Positions 27,371-37,100 of a DNA stretch of 64,000 bases are shown here, one piece after another (within the stretch, counting starts at the first letter, position 1; every line of letters begins with the position of its first letter). Both the position numbers and the translations under genes were made by a program. The DNA lies in assembly GCA_910588935.1 (NCBI GenBank), contig CAJUSM010000001.1:723-64722 (forward strand). The letters are read 5' to 3'. The DNA is from an uncultured Oscillospiraceae bacterium. GTDB taxonomy: Bacteria; Bacillota; Clostridia; Oscillospirales; Acutalibacteraceae. The notes beneath the pieces are model-generated. The model saw only the letters and a program-made list of their open reading frames with translations. It had not been told where the DNA came from and searched no databases.

Positions 27371-28330
27371 TTGAACAGAAAACCCGGGCTTTCGGGCCTG
27401 ATGGCGGTATTGTTGGCCATATTTTTGCTGGGTGGAACCTTGGCTCCCGCCGCGCTGGCAAAAGCCCCAAAGCGGCCGGAAAACAAATATGTGCTGGACT
27501 CCGCAGGAGTTTTATCCAGCAGCGTGGAAAAGCACATTATCTCTGGCAATGAACGGCTGTTCCGGGAATACGGGGCAGAGGTGGTGGTGGTTACGGTGGA
27601 CTTTCTGGACGGGGAGTCCATTGATGACTATGCGGTGGAGCTTTTTAATGACTGGGGCATTGGCTCTAAAGAACGAGACAATGGGATCCTGCTGGTAATG
27701 GCCATTGGGGAGGATAATTACTATGCCCTCTCCGGCTCAGGAATAGACGACTACTTTGACGGGGCCATGTTCCGCGCTATGCTGGATGACTACCTGGAGG
27801 AAGACTTTGCTGCCGGGGACTACGGCCCAGGGGCAGAGAGCTTTTTTAACGCGGCGGCGGCGGAGCTGGACTCTTACTATGCCTCTTTCAGCCAGGAGGC
27901 TGGCCCGGAGAGAGGGGACCGCTATGAGGACTATGAAAGTTCTGACATAAGCTGGAAGGCAAGGGTATTTGGCCAGGTAATCAGCGTGGTGGTCCGGATT
28001 GTGATTGTGCTGGTGATTGTGGGGGTTGCGCTGTCGCTTTTCGGCGGATTCCGCGGCGGCAGGGGAGGCCCTCCCGGTGGCGGCGGAGGCGGCAGATTCT
28101 GGCAGGGGATGCTCCTTGGCAGCATGATGAACCGCCGGCGGAGCTACTGGAGGCCCCCGCCTCCTCCTGGTCCGGGCTTTGGAAGGCCTCCTATGGGCCC
28201 AAGACCTGGCGGATTTGGAAGCGGCGGCCGGGCTGGCTTTGGCGGGGCTGGAAGAACCGGCTTTGGCGGCCGTTCCGGCGGATTCCATGGGGGCGGCGGC
28301 ACCCATGGCGGCGGCGCGGGCCGGCGATAA
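27371..28330 (+). CDS. TPM-domain membrane protein (YgcG family)
   Basis: The 319-residue protein starts at TTG 27371 after AAGGAG. It has a signal peptide, a TPM domain (about 35-165; VLDSAGVLSSS, GAEVVVVTVDFLDG, RDNGILLVMAIGEDNYYALSG), one transmembrane helix near 202-220, and a Gly/Arg/Pro-rich tail of about 95 residues ending in HGGGAGRR. TPM proteins (YgcG, TLP18.3, Psb32 family) occur in envelope or membrane quality-control contexts. It follows the LemA-like gene by 25 bases, probably in one operon, and is closed by a terminator. Confidence 0.88.
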   Translation: MNRKPGLSGLMAVLLAIFLLGGTLAPAALAKAPKRPENKYVLDSAGVLSSSVEKHIISGNERLFREYGAEVVVVTVDFLDGESIDDYAVELFNDWGIGSKERDNGILLVMAIGEDNYYALSGSGIDDYFDGAMFRAMLDDYLEEDFAAGDYGPGAESFFNAAAAELDSYYASFSQEAGPERGDRYEDYESSDISWKARVFGQVISVVVRIVIVLVIVGVALSLFGGFRGGRGGPPGGGGGGRFWQGMLLGSMMNRRRSYWRPPPPPGPGFGRPPMGPRPGGFGSGGRAGFGGAGRTGFGGRSGGFHGGGGTHGGGAGRR

Positions 28331-28340
28331 GTAAGATAAA

Positions 28341-28369
28341 AAGGAGCTCCTGGAAACAGGAGCTCCTTT
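28341..28369 (+). terminator. Terminator after TPM gene
   Basis: AAGGAGCTCCTG-gaaa-CAGGAGCTCCTTTC is a perfect 12-bp hairpin. The T run after the stem is short. Confidence 0.8.
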
Positions 28370-28462
28370 CATGAAAAGGGGCGTTGGGAGACTGGGCTTT
28401 TCTCTTGCGGCTCTGCCTCTGCTGCCCCTAAAAAATTATCCACTTGGAAAGGAAGGATCCCT

Positions 28463-29497
28463 ATGTCACCCCTAGCCCAACTTCCGCCGGTTCTGCTGGA
28501 ATGGTATGACCGCTGCGCCCGCACTCTTCCTTGGCGGTCGGACCCCACCCCATACCATGTATGGGTGTCGGAAATCATGCTGCAGCAAACCCGGGTGGCC
28601 GCTGCCATGGAGTATTATCTCCGCTTTCTTCAGGCCCTGCCGGATGTGCAGGCCCTGGCCAGCTGCCCGGAGGACCGGCTGATGAAGCTGTGGCAGGGCC
28701 TTGGCTACTACAGCAGGGCCAGAAGCCTGCAGAAGGCTGCCAAGCAGATTGTGGAGGAATTTGCCGGGGAGTTTCCCCAAGAGTTGGAGGCCATTCGTTC
28801 TCTGGCCGGGGTGGGGGACTATACTGCCGGGGCCATTGCCTCCATTGCCTTTGGGCAGGCGGCGCCAGCGGTGGACGGCAATGTGCTCCGGGTGGTCAGC
28901 CGCCTTACCGATGACCACCGCTCTGTAGGGGAGCCTAAGGTGAAAAGAGAGATTACCGCGGCGGTTCAGAAAGTGATCCCCTTAGACCGTGCCGGTGATT
29001 TTAACCAGGCCCTTATGGAGCTGGGGGCTTTGATCTGCCTGCCCAATGGGGACCCTCTGTGCAGCCAGTGCCCAGCCCGGGACTTTTGCCTGGGCCGCCA
29101 AGCCGGCACCGCCCGGGCGCTGCCGGTTAAGCCCGCCAAAAAGCCCAGGAAGATTCAGCGGCGGAACGTTTATTTGATTGTTTATCATGACAGGGTGGCA
29201 ATTCGCCGCCGGCCAAGCCGGGGACTGCTGGCGGGGCTGTGGGAATTTCCTAACGAGCCCGCTCCCTGGCCCTGCCCTGTGGAAGGGCAGCGAGAGCCGG
29301 CGGGAGAGGGGAAACATGTATTTACCCATATAGAATGGCGGATGGAGGCGTTTTTAGTGAAAGCCTTTCACTCTAGGCTGCCTGAGGGGTGGGTTTGGGC
29401 AGGCAGGGAGGAGCTGGAGAGCGTTTATACCATTCCCAGTGCTTTTGGGGCGTTTTTGCCCACTGTGGAAAGGGAGCTGAACCGGGCCCAAGGCTAA
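28463..29497 (+). CDS. mutY: A/G-specific adenine DNA glycosylase
   Basis: The 344-residue protein has the MutY catalytic core: LPWRSDPTPYHVWVSEIMLQ (catalytic Glu about 37), the helix-hairpin-helix SLAGVGDYTAGAIASIAFG and AVDGNVLRV with catalytic Asp near 138. The 4Fe-4S cysteines lie in CLPNGDPLCSQCPARDFC. A NUDIX-like C-terminal domain (about 230-344) recognises 8-oxoG. The enzyme removes adenine opposite 8-oxoguanine. The start is ATG 28463 after AAGGAAGGA. No terminator was seen between this gene and the converging marR. Confidence 0.95.
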   Translation: MSPLAQLPPVLLEWYDRCARTLPWRSDPTPYHVWVSEIMLQQTRVAAAMEYYLRFLQALPDVQALASCPEDRLMKLWQGLGYYSRARSLQKAAKQIVEEFAGEFPQELEAIRSLAGVGDYTAGAIASIAFGQAAPAVDGNVLRVVSRLTDDHRSVGEPKVKREITAAVQKVIPLDRAGDFNQALMELGALICLPNGDPLCSQCPARDFCLGRQAGTARALPVKPAKKPRKIQRRNVYLIVYHDRVAIRRRPSRGLLAGLWEFPNEPAPWPCPVEGQREPAGEGKHVFTHIEWRMEAFLVKAFHSRLPEGWVWAGREELESVYTIPSAFGAFLPTVERELNRAQG

Positions 29498-29507
29498 GGT
29501 TTTTGGC

Positions 29508-29960
29508 TTAAAGTTTGTCCTGGCCGGTCATCTTGGTTAGCAGCTGGAGCAGGGTGGCCTTTTCCTGGGCGGTGAGCCCGGCTGTTACATTTTCTCCCCA
29601 CTGCCCCAAAAAGTCTCGGATAATGGGGATTAGGGAGCTGCCCTTATCCGTAAGGTAAAGCTTGTTCTGCCGCCGGTCCGCCTGGTCGGTTTCCCGGTAA
29701 AGGCAGCCTAGCTCCTCCAGGCGTTTGGTGCGCCTGGCAACCGTGCATTTATCCAAATACAGGTGGCTGGCAATGCTGTCTTGGCTGGCGCCGGGGTGGC
29801 GGTCTACGTGGAGCATGATAAGGTACATGGCGCCAGTGAAGTCATAATCCTTAAGGCTTTCGGTCATGTACTTTTTGCGGCTGCGGTATAAAAAGGTAAG
29901 GGCCCTGCCCAATTCGCGGGTAAAATGGACATGCTCCAGCAGGTTGTCCTTCGGGTTCAT
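29508..29960 (-). CDS. MarR-family transcriptional regulator
   Basis: The 150-residue winged-helix protein has the MarR pattern: HPGASQDSIASHLYLDKCTVARRTKRLEELG (helix-turn-helix about 54-84; key LDKCTVARRTKRLE) and the wing RRQNKLYLTDKG. ATG overlaps the stop of the upstream GNAT gene (ATGA), so both are made from one message. It probably controls its own operon; the effector is unknown. Confidence 0.9.
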   Translation of the reverse strand: MNPKDNLLEHVHFTRELGRALTFLYRSRKKYMTESLKDYDFTGAMYLIMLHVDRHPGASQDSIASHLYLDKCTVARRTKRLEELGCLYRETDQADRRQNKLYLTDKGSSLIPIIRDFLGQWGENVTAGLTAQEKATLLQLLTKMTGQDKL

Positions 29961-30574
29961 GCCGTTGCGCCTCCTCCCTCAGAATACCAGACCCGGCACA
30001 CATCGGAAAAGGCCCGGCCCCGGCTAAGGCGGGAGGGTACAACGATGTGGTAGAGGTCCTCCAGATCCTCCTTGATTTGGCGGTTTCCGGTAGGGGGAGC
30101 CTGTCCTGGAAGGATCATGATGTTATAATCTACCCCGTAGAGCCAAGAGCTTACAGAGGTGGCCTTTGCCCCGCCTTGGAGATAAAAGCCCACCCGCTTT
30201 TGCCGGATTTCCCGGTTGGCGGGAGAAGGGGCGTGGCTGGGGGATTCTACCTCGAAAACCACATAGCCGGCGCCGAAATCCTGAGCGGCATGGCCCAGCT
30301 GCCGAAGGCAGGCGGTGCCCAAGCCCTGGCCCCGGCAGTGGGGCTGAACGGCAAAATAGTTCAGCAAAGCAGCGGGAGAGCCAGGGTGAAGGATGAAAAT
30401 GGCGTAGGCGGCCAGCCCTTGAGAATCATAAAAGCCCAAGGCAACCTGGCTTTTGGCCTGGGTGAGAGCCTCCATGCGGTGAAAGGGCATAAGCTCATCC
30501 GGAGGGAAATCTCGGGCCAGGCAGAGGGTATAGATGGCTTTCAGCTGGGTGAGGGAAAGTTCTTTTTGTTCCAC
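29957..30574 (-). CDS. GNAT-family N-acetyltransferase
   Basis: The 205-residue protein contains the acetyl-CoA-binding block LNYFAVQPHCRGQGLGTACL near 90-109 and a downstream YVVFEVESP strand. The C-terminal YNIMILPGQAP and YHIVVPSRL segments occur in small-molecule GNATs. The substrate is unknown. It is the first gene of a two-gene operon with MarR and has its own promoter at 30611-30639. Confidence 0.85.
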   Translation of the reverse strand: MEQKELSLTQLKAIYTLCLARDFPPDELMPFHRMEALTQAKSQVALGFYDSQGLAAYAIFILHPGSPAALLNYFAVQPHCRGQGLGTACLRQLGHAAQDFGAGYVVFEVESPSHAPSPANREIRQKRVGFYLQGGAKATSVSSWLYGVDYNIMILPGQAPPTGNRQIKEDLEDLYHIVVPSRLSRGRAFSDVCRVWYSEGGGATA

Positions 30575-30610
30575 GGGGATAATCCTTTCGGAAGAGAATT
30601 GTTGAACCTA

Positions 30611-30639
30611 ATGCTATCACAATTGGAAGGAGCTGTCAA
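30611..30639 (-). promoter_or_regulatory. Promoter of the GNAT-marR operon
   Basis: On the minus strand a consensus TTGACA, 17 bases and TAGCAT. Confidence 0.7.
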
Positions 30640-30692
30640 GGAGTGAGAAGCGTCTAACTAGCTCCCGCCCAATGTTTGTGCGGTGTTGCGCC

Positions 30693-30721
30693 TTTACTTT
30701 TTTTGCCGAAAATGGTATATT
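30693..30721 (+). promoter_or_regulatory. Possible promoter of the large membrane protein gene
   Basis: TTTACT and TATATT with a 17-base spacer precede ATG 30766. Confidence 0.45.
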
Positions 30722-30765
30722 ATATTGAGTCAATTTTTGAACCCCATTCTAGAGGTGAACTTACC

Positions 30766-32880
30766 ATGTATGGCTCCCTTTTTGGGGCGGTTGCCGCCCT
30801 GTTTGTTTTTGCCGTGTTCCAGGCTGCGGGCCTTTTTCTTTCTGCCGCCCTGTTTCCCAGAGAAAGCCCGGGAGTCCAGGCCTTAGCCGGCAGCATGGCC
30901 GGCAGCGTTATGATGCAGTGGTTCCCCGCCTTGGCCGCCTTTGCCTTTGGCTTTGACCTGCGGGCCCAGCTGGGGGGAATCCTACTGGCAGCCCTTGCCG
31001 CTGTGGGCAGCGGCTGGCTTTTGGGCAAACAGGGCAGGGCGGGCGCTTTGCTTTCTCTTCCCGGCCAGGGGGCCAAGGCCTTTTTCCGGCACAAATCCTT
31101 AATAGGGGTAGGCGCGCTGTGGCTCTTTTTTTGCTTTTTGGTGCTCCACTCCTTTCGCTGGGAGGAGGGCAGGGTGTTCAGCAGCCAGGCCACCTATGGC
31201 GATATGGCCATGCATCTAAGCTTTATTACCAGCCTGGCCCGGCAGGGGGCCTTTCCCCCCAGTTACTCCCTGCTGCCAGGCACAAGGCTCTCTTACCCCT
31301 TTCTTTCCGACAGCATTTCCTCCACCCTGTACCTGGTTGGGGCGCCTCTGCGTTTGGCCTACTGCCTGCCCATGCTGGCTGCCGGGGCCCAGGTGTTTTT
31401 TGGGGCCTGGCTTTTGCTGCGGGCCCTTATGGAAGGGCGCGGGCGCTTTGGCCTAGCCTGGATGCTGTTCTTTTTCAATGGAGGCCTGGGGCTGCTGTAC
31501 TTTTTTGGCAGGGAACGGGGTTTCGCGCAAATTTTTACCGGGTTTTACCAGACGCCTACCAACCTGGTTGAAGAGAACATCCGCTGGGTTAATGTGGTGG
31601 TGGACATGCTTTTGCCCCAAAGGGCCACCCTTTTTGGGTGGGCGATTCTGTTTCCCACGCTGTATCTGCTGTATCGAGGGGTCTTTCAGGAGCGCAGGGA
31701 GTATTTTCCCTTGGCAGGGGTGCTGGCAGGGGCCATGCCTATGGTGCACACCCATTCCTTTTTGGCTTTGGCCCTGGTGTGCGGGGCCTGGCTAACCGTT
31801 TCCTTGTGCCAGGCCCGGGGCATACAGGGCACAGGGGTTCGGGCAGGAAAAATCCTGGTTGCGGCAGGCTTGCTGGTTATGGCGGTGGGAAAGGAGGCGC
31901 TGGCAAAAAGGGGGATGGAGGATTCTCCCTGGCTGCTGGTATTTGCCTGCGGGGCCATGGGCCTGTGGGCGGCGTTCCTTTTGGCTATGGCGGCCAAGGA
32001 GATTCAGGAAAAAAAGGGAAAAGAGCTGGCAGCGACCTGGGGCCTGCTGCTGGGTATTACCTGCCTGCTGGCTGTACCCCAGCTGTTCACCTGGACCTTC
32101 CGCCAGGTTAGCGGGGGCTCTATGGTGCGGGGGCATTTTGCCTGGGTTACCGGCCCAGACAATTACCTGTGGTTCTACCTGAAAAACCTGGGGCTGGCGG
32201 CTTTGCTGGCATTGGCAGGCCTGTTGGCTGCCAATGGGGACCGTTTTGCCCGGTACTGCCCGGCTGTGGCCATCTGGTTTCTGGGAGAGTTTGTGGAGTT
32301 TCAGCCCAATGATTATGATAACAACAAGCTGTTCTATGTGGCCTGGATTTTTCTTAGCTGCGCGGCGGCAGACGGGCTTTGCCTGGCGCTTTGCCTGGTA
32401 AAGGAGAGAAAAGCCCAAATCGCGGGGGCAGGGCTGGCCATGGGCCTGTTCGCCCTGCCGGCGGTGTTTACAATGGGCCGGGAGACGGTAGCCAGCTACG
32501 AGCTCTTTGGCGAGGGGGCGCTGTGGCTGTGCCAGTGCCTGGAGGAATCGGCAGAGCCAGAGGCAGTGGTGCTTACAGACCAGCGGCATAACAACGAGGT
32601 GGCCTCTTTGGCGGGCCGCAATGTGGTGTGCGGGTCGCCCTCGTACCTGTTTTACCACGGGCTGAATTATACGGGCAGTGAGGCAGCGGCCAGGGAAATG
32701 TACCAGGATCCCAAAGGCAATACGGCTCTTTTTGAGGAGTACGGGGTAGACTATATATTGGTCAGTGATTTTGAGCGGAGCTCCTTCCAGGTAGACGAGG
32801 GGGGGCTGGAGGAGCTTTTTGGGCTGCCAGTGTATGATGACGGCTCCAGAAAGCTGTATAAAACTGGGCTGGGGCAATAG
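30766..32880 (+). CDS. Large polytopic membrane protein, GT-C glycosyltransferase-like
   Basis: The 704-residue protein starts at ATG 30766 after GAGGTG. It has around a dozen hydrophobic segments. The first large outward loop holds YGDMAMHLSFITSLARQG and PGTRLSYPFLSDS, a layout seen in lipid-linked-sugar GT-C enzymes, where an acidic residue in this loop is catalytic. The C-terminal ~130 residues are soluble-looking (VVLTDQRHNNEVASLAGRNV). I infer a GT-C fold from topology and the loop motif only; an O-mannosyl or arabinosyl-type transferase is possible. The next gene, rsmA, is unrelated. Confidence 0.55.
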   Translation: MYGSLFGAVAALFVFAVFQAAGLFLSAALFPRESPGVQALAGSMAGSVMMQWFPALAAFAFGFDLRAQLGGILLAALAAVGSGWLLGKQGRAGALLSLPGQGAKAFFRHKSLIGVGALWLFFCFLVLHSFRWEEGRVFSSQATYGDMAMHLSFITSLARQGAFPPSYSLLPGTRLSYPFLSDSISSTLYLVGAPLRLAYCLPMLAAGAQVFFGAWLLLRALMEGRGRFGLAWMLFFFNGGLGLLYFFGRERGFAQIFTGFYQTPTNLVEENIRWVNVVVDMLLPQRATLFGWAILFPTLYLLYRGVFQERREYFPLAGVLAGAMPMVHTHSFLALALVCGAWLTVSLCQARGIQGTGVRAGKILVAAGLLVMAVGKEALAKRGMEDSPWLLVFACGAMGLWAAFLLAMAAKEIQEKKGKELAATWGLLLGITCLLAVPQLFTWTFRQVSGGSMVRGHFAWVTGPDNYLWFYLKNLGLAALLALAGLLAANGDRFARYCPAVAIWFLGEFVEFQPNDYDNNKLFYVAWIFLSCAAADGLCLALCLVKERKAQIAGAGLAMGLFALPAVFTMGRETVASYELFGEGALWLCQCLEESAEPEAVVLTDQRHNNEVASLAGRNVVCGSPSYLFYHGLNYTGSEAAAREMYQDPKGNTALFEEYGVDYILVSDFERSSFQVDEGGLEELFGLPVYDDGSRKLYKTGLGQ

Positions 32881-32997
32881 GGAAAGACGCCTGGCAGTGG
32901 AATGAAACGGCCAAAGGGCGGTACAGGATGCTTTGCAGACCCTTTTTGCCAGTGGGTCCGGTTGGTGCTCTCAATTAGAGGAAAGCGAGGAAATTAC

Positions 32998-33867
32998 ATG
33001 AGCTCCCTATCCAATGTTGGCCAGGTTAAGGCCATTTTGGCCAGGCATAACCTGCAGCTTTTAAAGGGCCTGGGCCAGAACTTTTTGGTGAACCCCTCGG
33101 TATGCCCCAGAATGGCGGAGGCCTGCGGGGCCCAGGCCTGCCGGGGCGTAATTGAGATTGGCCCGGGCATTGGCGTGCTCACCTGGGAACTGGCCCAAAG
33201 GGCCCAAAAGGTGGTGGCCATTGAGCTGGACCAGCGGCTTTTTCCGGTTCTGGAGGAAACCCTGGCAGGCTTGGATCATGTGGAGCTGGTCCATGGGGAC
33301 GTTATGAAACTGAACCTTCGCCGGCTGATTCGGGACAGGTTTGGGGGAGGGCCGGTGTGCGTGTGCGCCAATTTGCCGTACTATATTACCACTCCGGTAA
33401 TTATGGGCCTGCTGGAGGGAGACCTGCCGCTAACCTCCATTACCGTCATGATCCAAAAAGAGACTGCCCAACGCCTGTGCGCGCCTCCAGGGGTGAGGGC
33501 CTGCGGGGCGGTAAGCGCGGGCATCCATTACCGCAGCCAGCCGAAGATCTTGTTTGAGGTGAGCAGGGGCAGCTTTTTGCCTCCCCCTAAAGTGGATTCC
33601 GCTGTGATCCGCTTTCAGATACGGGAGGAGCCTGCGGTGCAGGTAAAGGACGAGGCCCTTTTGTTCCGAGTGGTCCGCGGGGCCTTTGCCCAGCGGCGGA
33701 AAACAGCGGTGAATTCCCTGTGCCATGCCCTGAACCTGGAAAAGGGCCGGGCAGAGGCCTTAATGGCTGGGGCTGGGGTCCGCCAGGGGGCCCGGGCGGA
33801 AGAGCTTACGCTTGCCCAGCTGGCAGCTGTGGCCGATGGTTTGTATGAGCTGGAAACAGGGGAGTAG
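32998..33867 (+). CDS. rsmA: 16S rRNA dimethyladenosine transferase
   Basis: The 289-residue protein starts at ATG 32998 after GCGAGG; the longer frame at 32902 has no good site. It has the KsgA/RsmA core GLGQNFLVNPSVC, the SAM motif EIGPGIGVLTWELA, VVAIELDQRL, and NLPYYITTPVI with the catalytic NLPY. LPPPKVDSAVIRF follows in the C-terminal domain. It dimethylates A1518 and A1519 of 16S rRNA during 30S assembly. Confidence 0.96.
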   Translation: MSSLSNVGQVKAILARHNLQLLKGLGQNFLVNPSVCPRMAEACGAQACRGVIEIGPGIGVLTWELAQRAQKVVAIELDQRLFPVLEETLAGLDHVELVHGDVMKLNLRRLIRDRFGGGPVCVCANLPYYITTPVIMGLLEGDLPLTSITVMIQKETAQRLCAPPGVRACGAVSAGIHYRSQPKILFEVSRGSFLPPPKVDSAVIRFQIREEPAVQVKDEALLFRVVRGAFAQRRKTAVNSLCHALNLEKGRAEALMAGAGVRQGARAEELTLAQLAAVADGLYELETGE

Positions 33868-33915
33868 GAAGGCTATGGGGGACAGGCCCTCTATTTTAAG
33901 AAAGGATGAGTGGAA

Positions 33916-34098
33916 ATGACGGAGTTGGAACGGAAAATGTACCGCTTTTTACTGCTGGTAGATGGGGCGGCCATCCTGGTGAGTATGGTGGCAGGGCCTT
34001 TGCAGCATACGGCTACGGCCATTGGGGCTGCGGCCTCTGCTGGGCTGATCTCTGTGTGCCTGATAGCCTTTGGCCTGTATTTCTGGGTAAAACGGTAA
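33916..34098 (+). CDS. Small two-helix membrane protein
   Basis: A 60-residue protein from ATG 33916, spaced correctly after AAAGGATGAG. It has two hydrophobic segments, about 10-27 and 36-56, the second ending in FWVKR. It lies between rsmA and addB with 48- and 19-base gaps. No family is recognised. Confidence 0.6.
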   Translation: MTELERKMYRFLLLVDGAAILVSMVAGPLQHTATAIGAAASAGLISVCLIAFGLYFWVKR

Positions 34099-34117
34099 AA
34101 GCGAAAGGGGATCCGCC

Positions 34118-37100
34118 ATGCTTCAGTTTGTTTTGGGCCGTGCCGGCAGCGGCAAAACCGAATACCTCCGCCGGGCGCTGGCGGACCGCAGCCTGCAGGG
34201 AGACAGCCGGTGCGTGATGATTGTGCCCGAGCAGTACTCCTTTGAGACAGAAAAGGCCATGCTGCGTCTGGCGGGGCCCCAAAGGGCCAACGCCATTGGG
34301 GTTTATAGCTTTACCCGCCTGGCAGAAACCGTGTTCCGCCGGGTGGGCGGGGTGGCCGGCAGCCGGCTAAGCGACGGGGGCAGGCGAATTCTGATGTCTG
34401 CCGCCATTCAGGCCTGCCAGGACCAGCTGGAGGTTTATGCCGCGGCGGCGGCCTCCGGCAGGATTACCGACCTGATGCTGACCACGGTTAACGAGATGAA
34501 GCTCTGTGGTATTTCCCCTGACCAGCTGGAAGAAACCGCCGGCGGCTTGGGCGGCCGGGGTTTGGGGAAAAAGCTTCGGGAATTGGCCCTAATGTATGGT
34601 GCTTACGAGGCATTGGTGGCCGCCTCCTACCTGGATTCCCGGGATGACCTGACCCGGCTGGCCCAGGCGCTTCGGGGCAAAAACCTGTTTCGGGGCTGCA
34701 CAATTGCTGTGGATTCCTTTGAAGGCTTTACAGCCCAAGAGGCCAAGGTGCTGGCCCAGCTGATGATACAGGCGGACAATGTGCTGGTATCCCTGTGTAC
34801 CGACGGCCTGGCCCAGGACGGGGCAGGGCTTTTTGCCCTGGTAGACAGGACCCGCCGCAGGCTTACCGCTTTGGCGGAGGAAAACGGTGTTAAGCTCCTT
34901 CCGCCGGTAAAGCTGACTAGGGCCAGGCGCTTTGAAAACGAGAGCCTAAAGCTGCTGGAGGCCCAGCTCTTTTGCCCGGAAGAGGCGGTGGCCTCTCCAG
35001 ATTGCCAAGGCATCCGGCTGTTTCGGGCCCGGGATGTGTACGAGGAGTCGGAATATGTTGCCGCCTCCATCCGCCGGCTGGTAAGGGCGGAACCAGGGAA
35101 ACTGCGATACCGGGATATCTCCATTATCTGCCGGGATCCCCAGCGGTATTTTGGCAGCCTGGACGTGGCCCTGTCCAAATGGGAGATCCCCTGCTTTTTG
35201 TCTCAGCCTGTGCGGGTAGACGCCGAGCCGGTGTGCCGGTTTGCCCTGGGGGCCTTTGAGGCGGTGCAGTCTGGCTTTTCTACCGACACCCTAATGGAGC
35301 TGCTGAAAACCGGTATTACAGACTTTACCCCCCAGGAGATTTCTGATTTGGAAAACTATGCCTTCCTTTGGCGGCTCACCGGCCAGGACTGGCGGAAGGA
35401 GTTCCTCCGCCACCCGAAAGGCTTTGGCAGGGAGATGACCCAGGAGGACAAAAGCTTTTTGGAATCTCTAAACGCCTTGCGGCTCAGGCTAATCACCCCT
35501 TTGGAAGCCTTTGCCGGGGATATTCGAGAGGCCACCGGCAAGGGGATGGCCCAGGCTGTGTACCAGATGCTGCTGGATTTTGGTCTGGAAGAGAGCCTGC
35601 CGGAATTCTGCCGCCGGCTGGAGCGGGATGGGGAGGACGGCCTGGCCGCCCGGCAACTGCGGGTATGGCAGCTGCTGGTAGAAACCCTAGAGCAGATGTA
35701 CAGCATTCTGGGGGACAGTCCCATATCAAAGGACCGGTTTTACCGGCTGCTCCGAGAGGTGCTGGGGGCGGAGGACGTCTCTGATATCCCCCAGACTGTA
35801 GACCAGGTGAGCTTTGGCACGGCGGAGCAGGTGCGGCAGACTTCTCCCCGGGTGGTCTTTTTGCTGGGAGTAACCCAGGGGGATTTTCCCCTTTCCCCCA
35901 AGTCCTCCGGCGCGTTCTCTGACACGGAGCGGCGGGAGCTGATCCAGCTGCGGCTGCCCTTAGGGGATCCCCTGGAGGAAAAGGCCATTGAGGAGCGTTA
36001 TCTGGCGTATTCTGTGGCCTGCCTGGCCTCACGGGAGCTATTTGTGTCTTGGCCAGCCTCTGTAGCCGGAGAGGATAAAGAGCCAAGCGAGCTGGTAGCC
36101 CAGCTGCGGGGGATTTTTCCTGCTCTGAAGCCTGAGGAGGAACTGGGAGAGGAATTCCTGGCCGGGTCCAGGCAGGCGGCTTTTTCCCGAATGGCCGCCC
36201 GATGGCGGGAGGAAACGCCCCAGGCCTTGGCCCTAAAGATATTTATGGGGGAGGATAAAGACTATGCCGGCCGAATGACAGCCTTAGAGCGGGCAGCAGG
36301 GGAAAGGACCCAGCGCATTGAGGACCCGGCCCTGGCCCAGGCGCTCTATGGCCGGCGGCTGTTCCTCTCTCCCACCCAAATTGAGACCTTTCACAGCTGT
36401 CCCTTTAAGTATTTCTGCCGGTATGGGCTAAACGCCCGGGAACGCCGGCCGGCCCAGGTGGACGTGATGCAGTACGGCACCCTAATGCACTATGTGTTTG
36501 AGCGGGTGTTCCGTATGCCCCGGGAACAGCGGGAAGAGCTGAGCGCTCAGGAGCTGGAGGAGCTGGTTAGGGGGCATATTGTCCGCTATGCCCAAGAGAA
36601 CATGGGAGGCATGGAGCTGCTCAGCAGCCGGGAGCGGTACCGGCTGGACCGGATGGCCCAATCCGCTTGTAAGCTGATTGCCCATGCTGAGGAAGAGCTG
36701 GCCCAAAGCCGGTTTCAGCCGGAAAGCCTGGAGCTGAAGCTGGGAGGGAAGGTACCCCCTTTGCGGATTGAGACGGGGACAGGCAGCACGGTAACAGTAG
36801 GGGGCACCATAGACCGGGTGGACATTTACCGCCGGCCGGATGGAAAAGAGTTTGTGCGGGTGCTGGACTACAAAACCGGGGGCAAGGCCTTTAAGCTGGC
36901 GGACGTGCTCTATGGGCTGAATATGCAGATGCTGGTGTATTTGGCGGCTTTGGTGGAATCAGGGGAGCGGCTGCCAGCGGGGATTCTCTATATGCCGGCA
37001 GCGGAGCCCCAGGTCACTGTGGAGCGAGGGGCGGCAAAGGCGGAAATTGAGAAAGCCAGCCGCCGCCAGCTGCGGATGAGCGGCCTAGTGCTGGACGACC

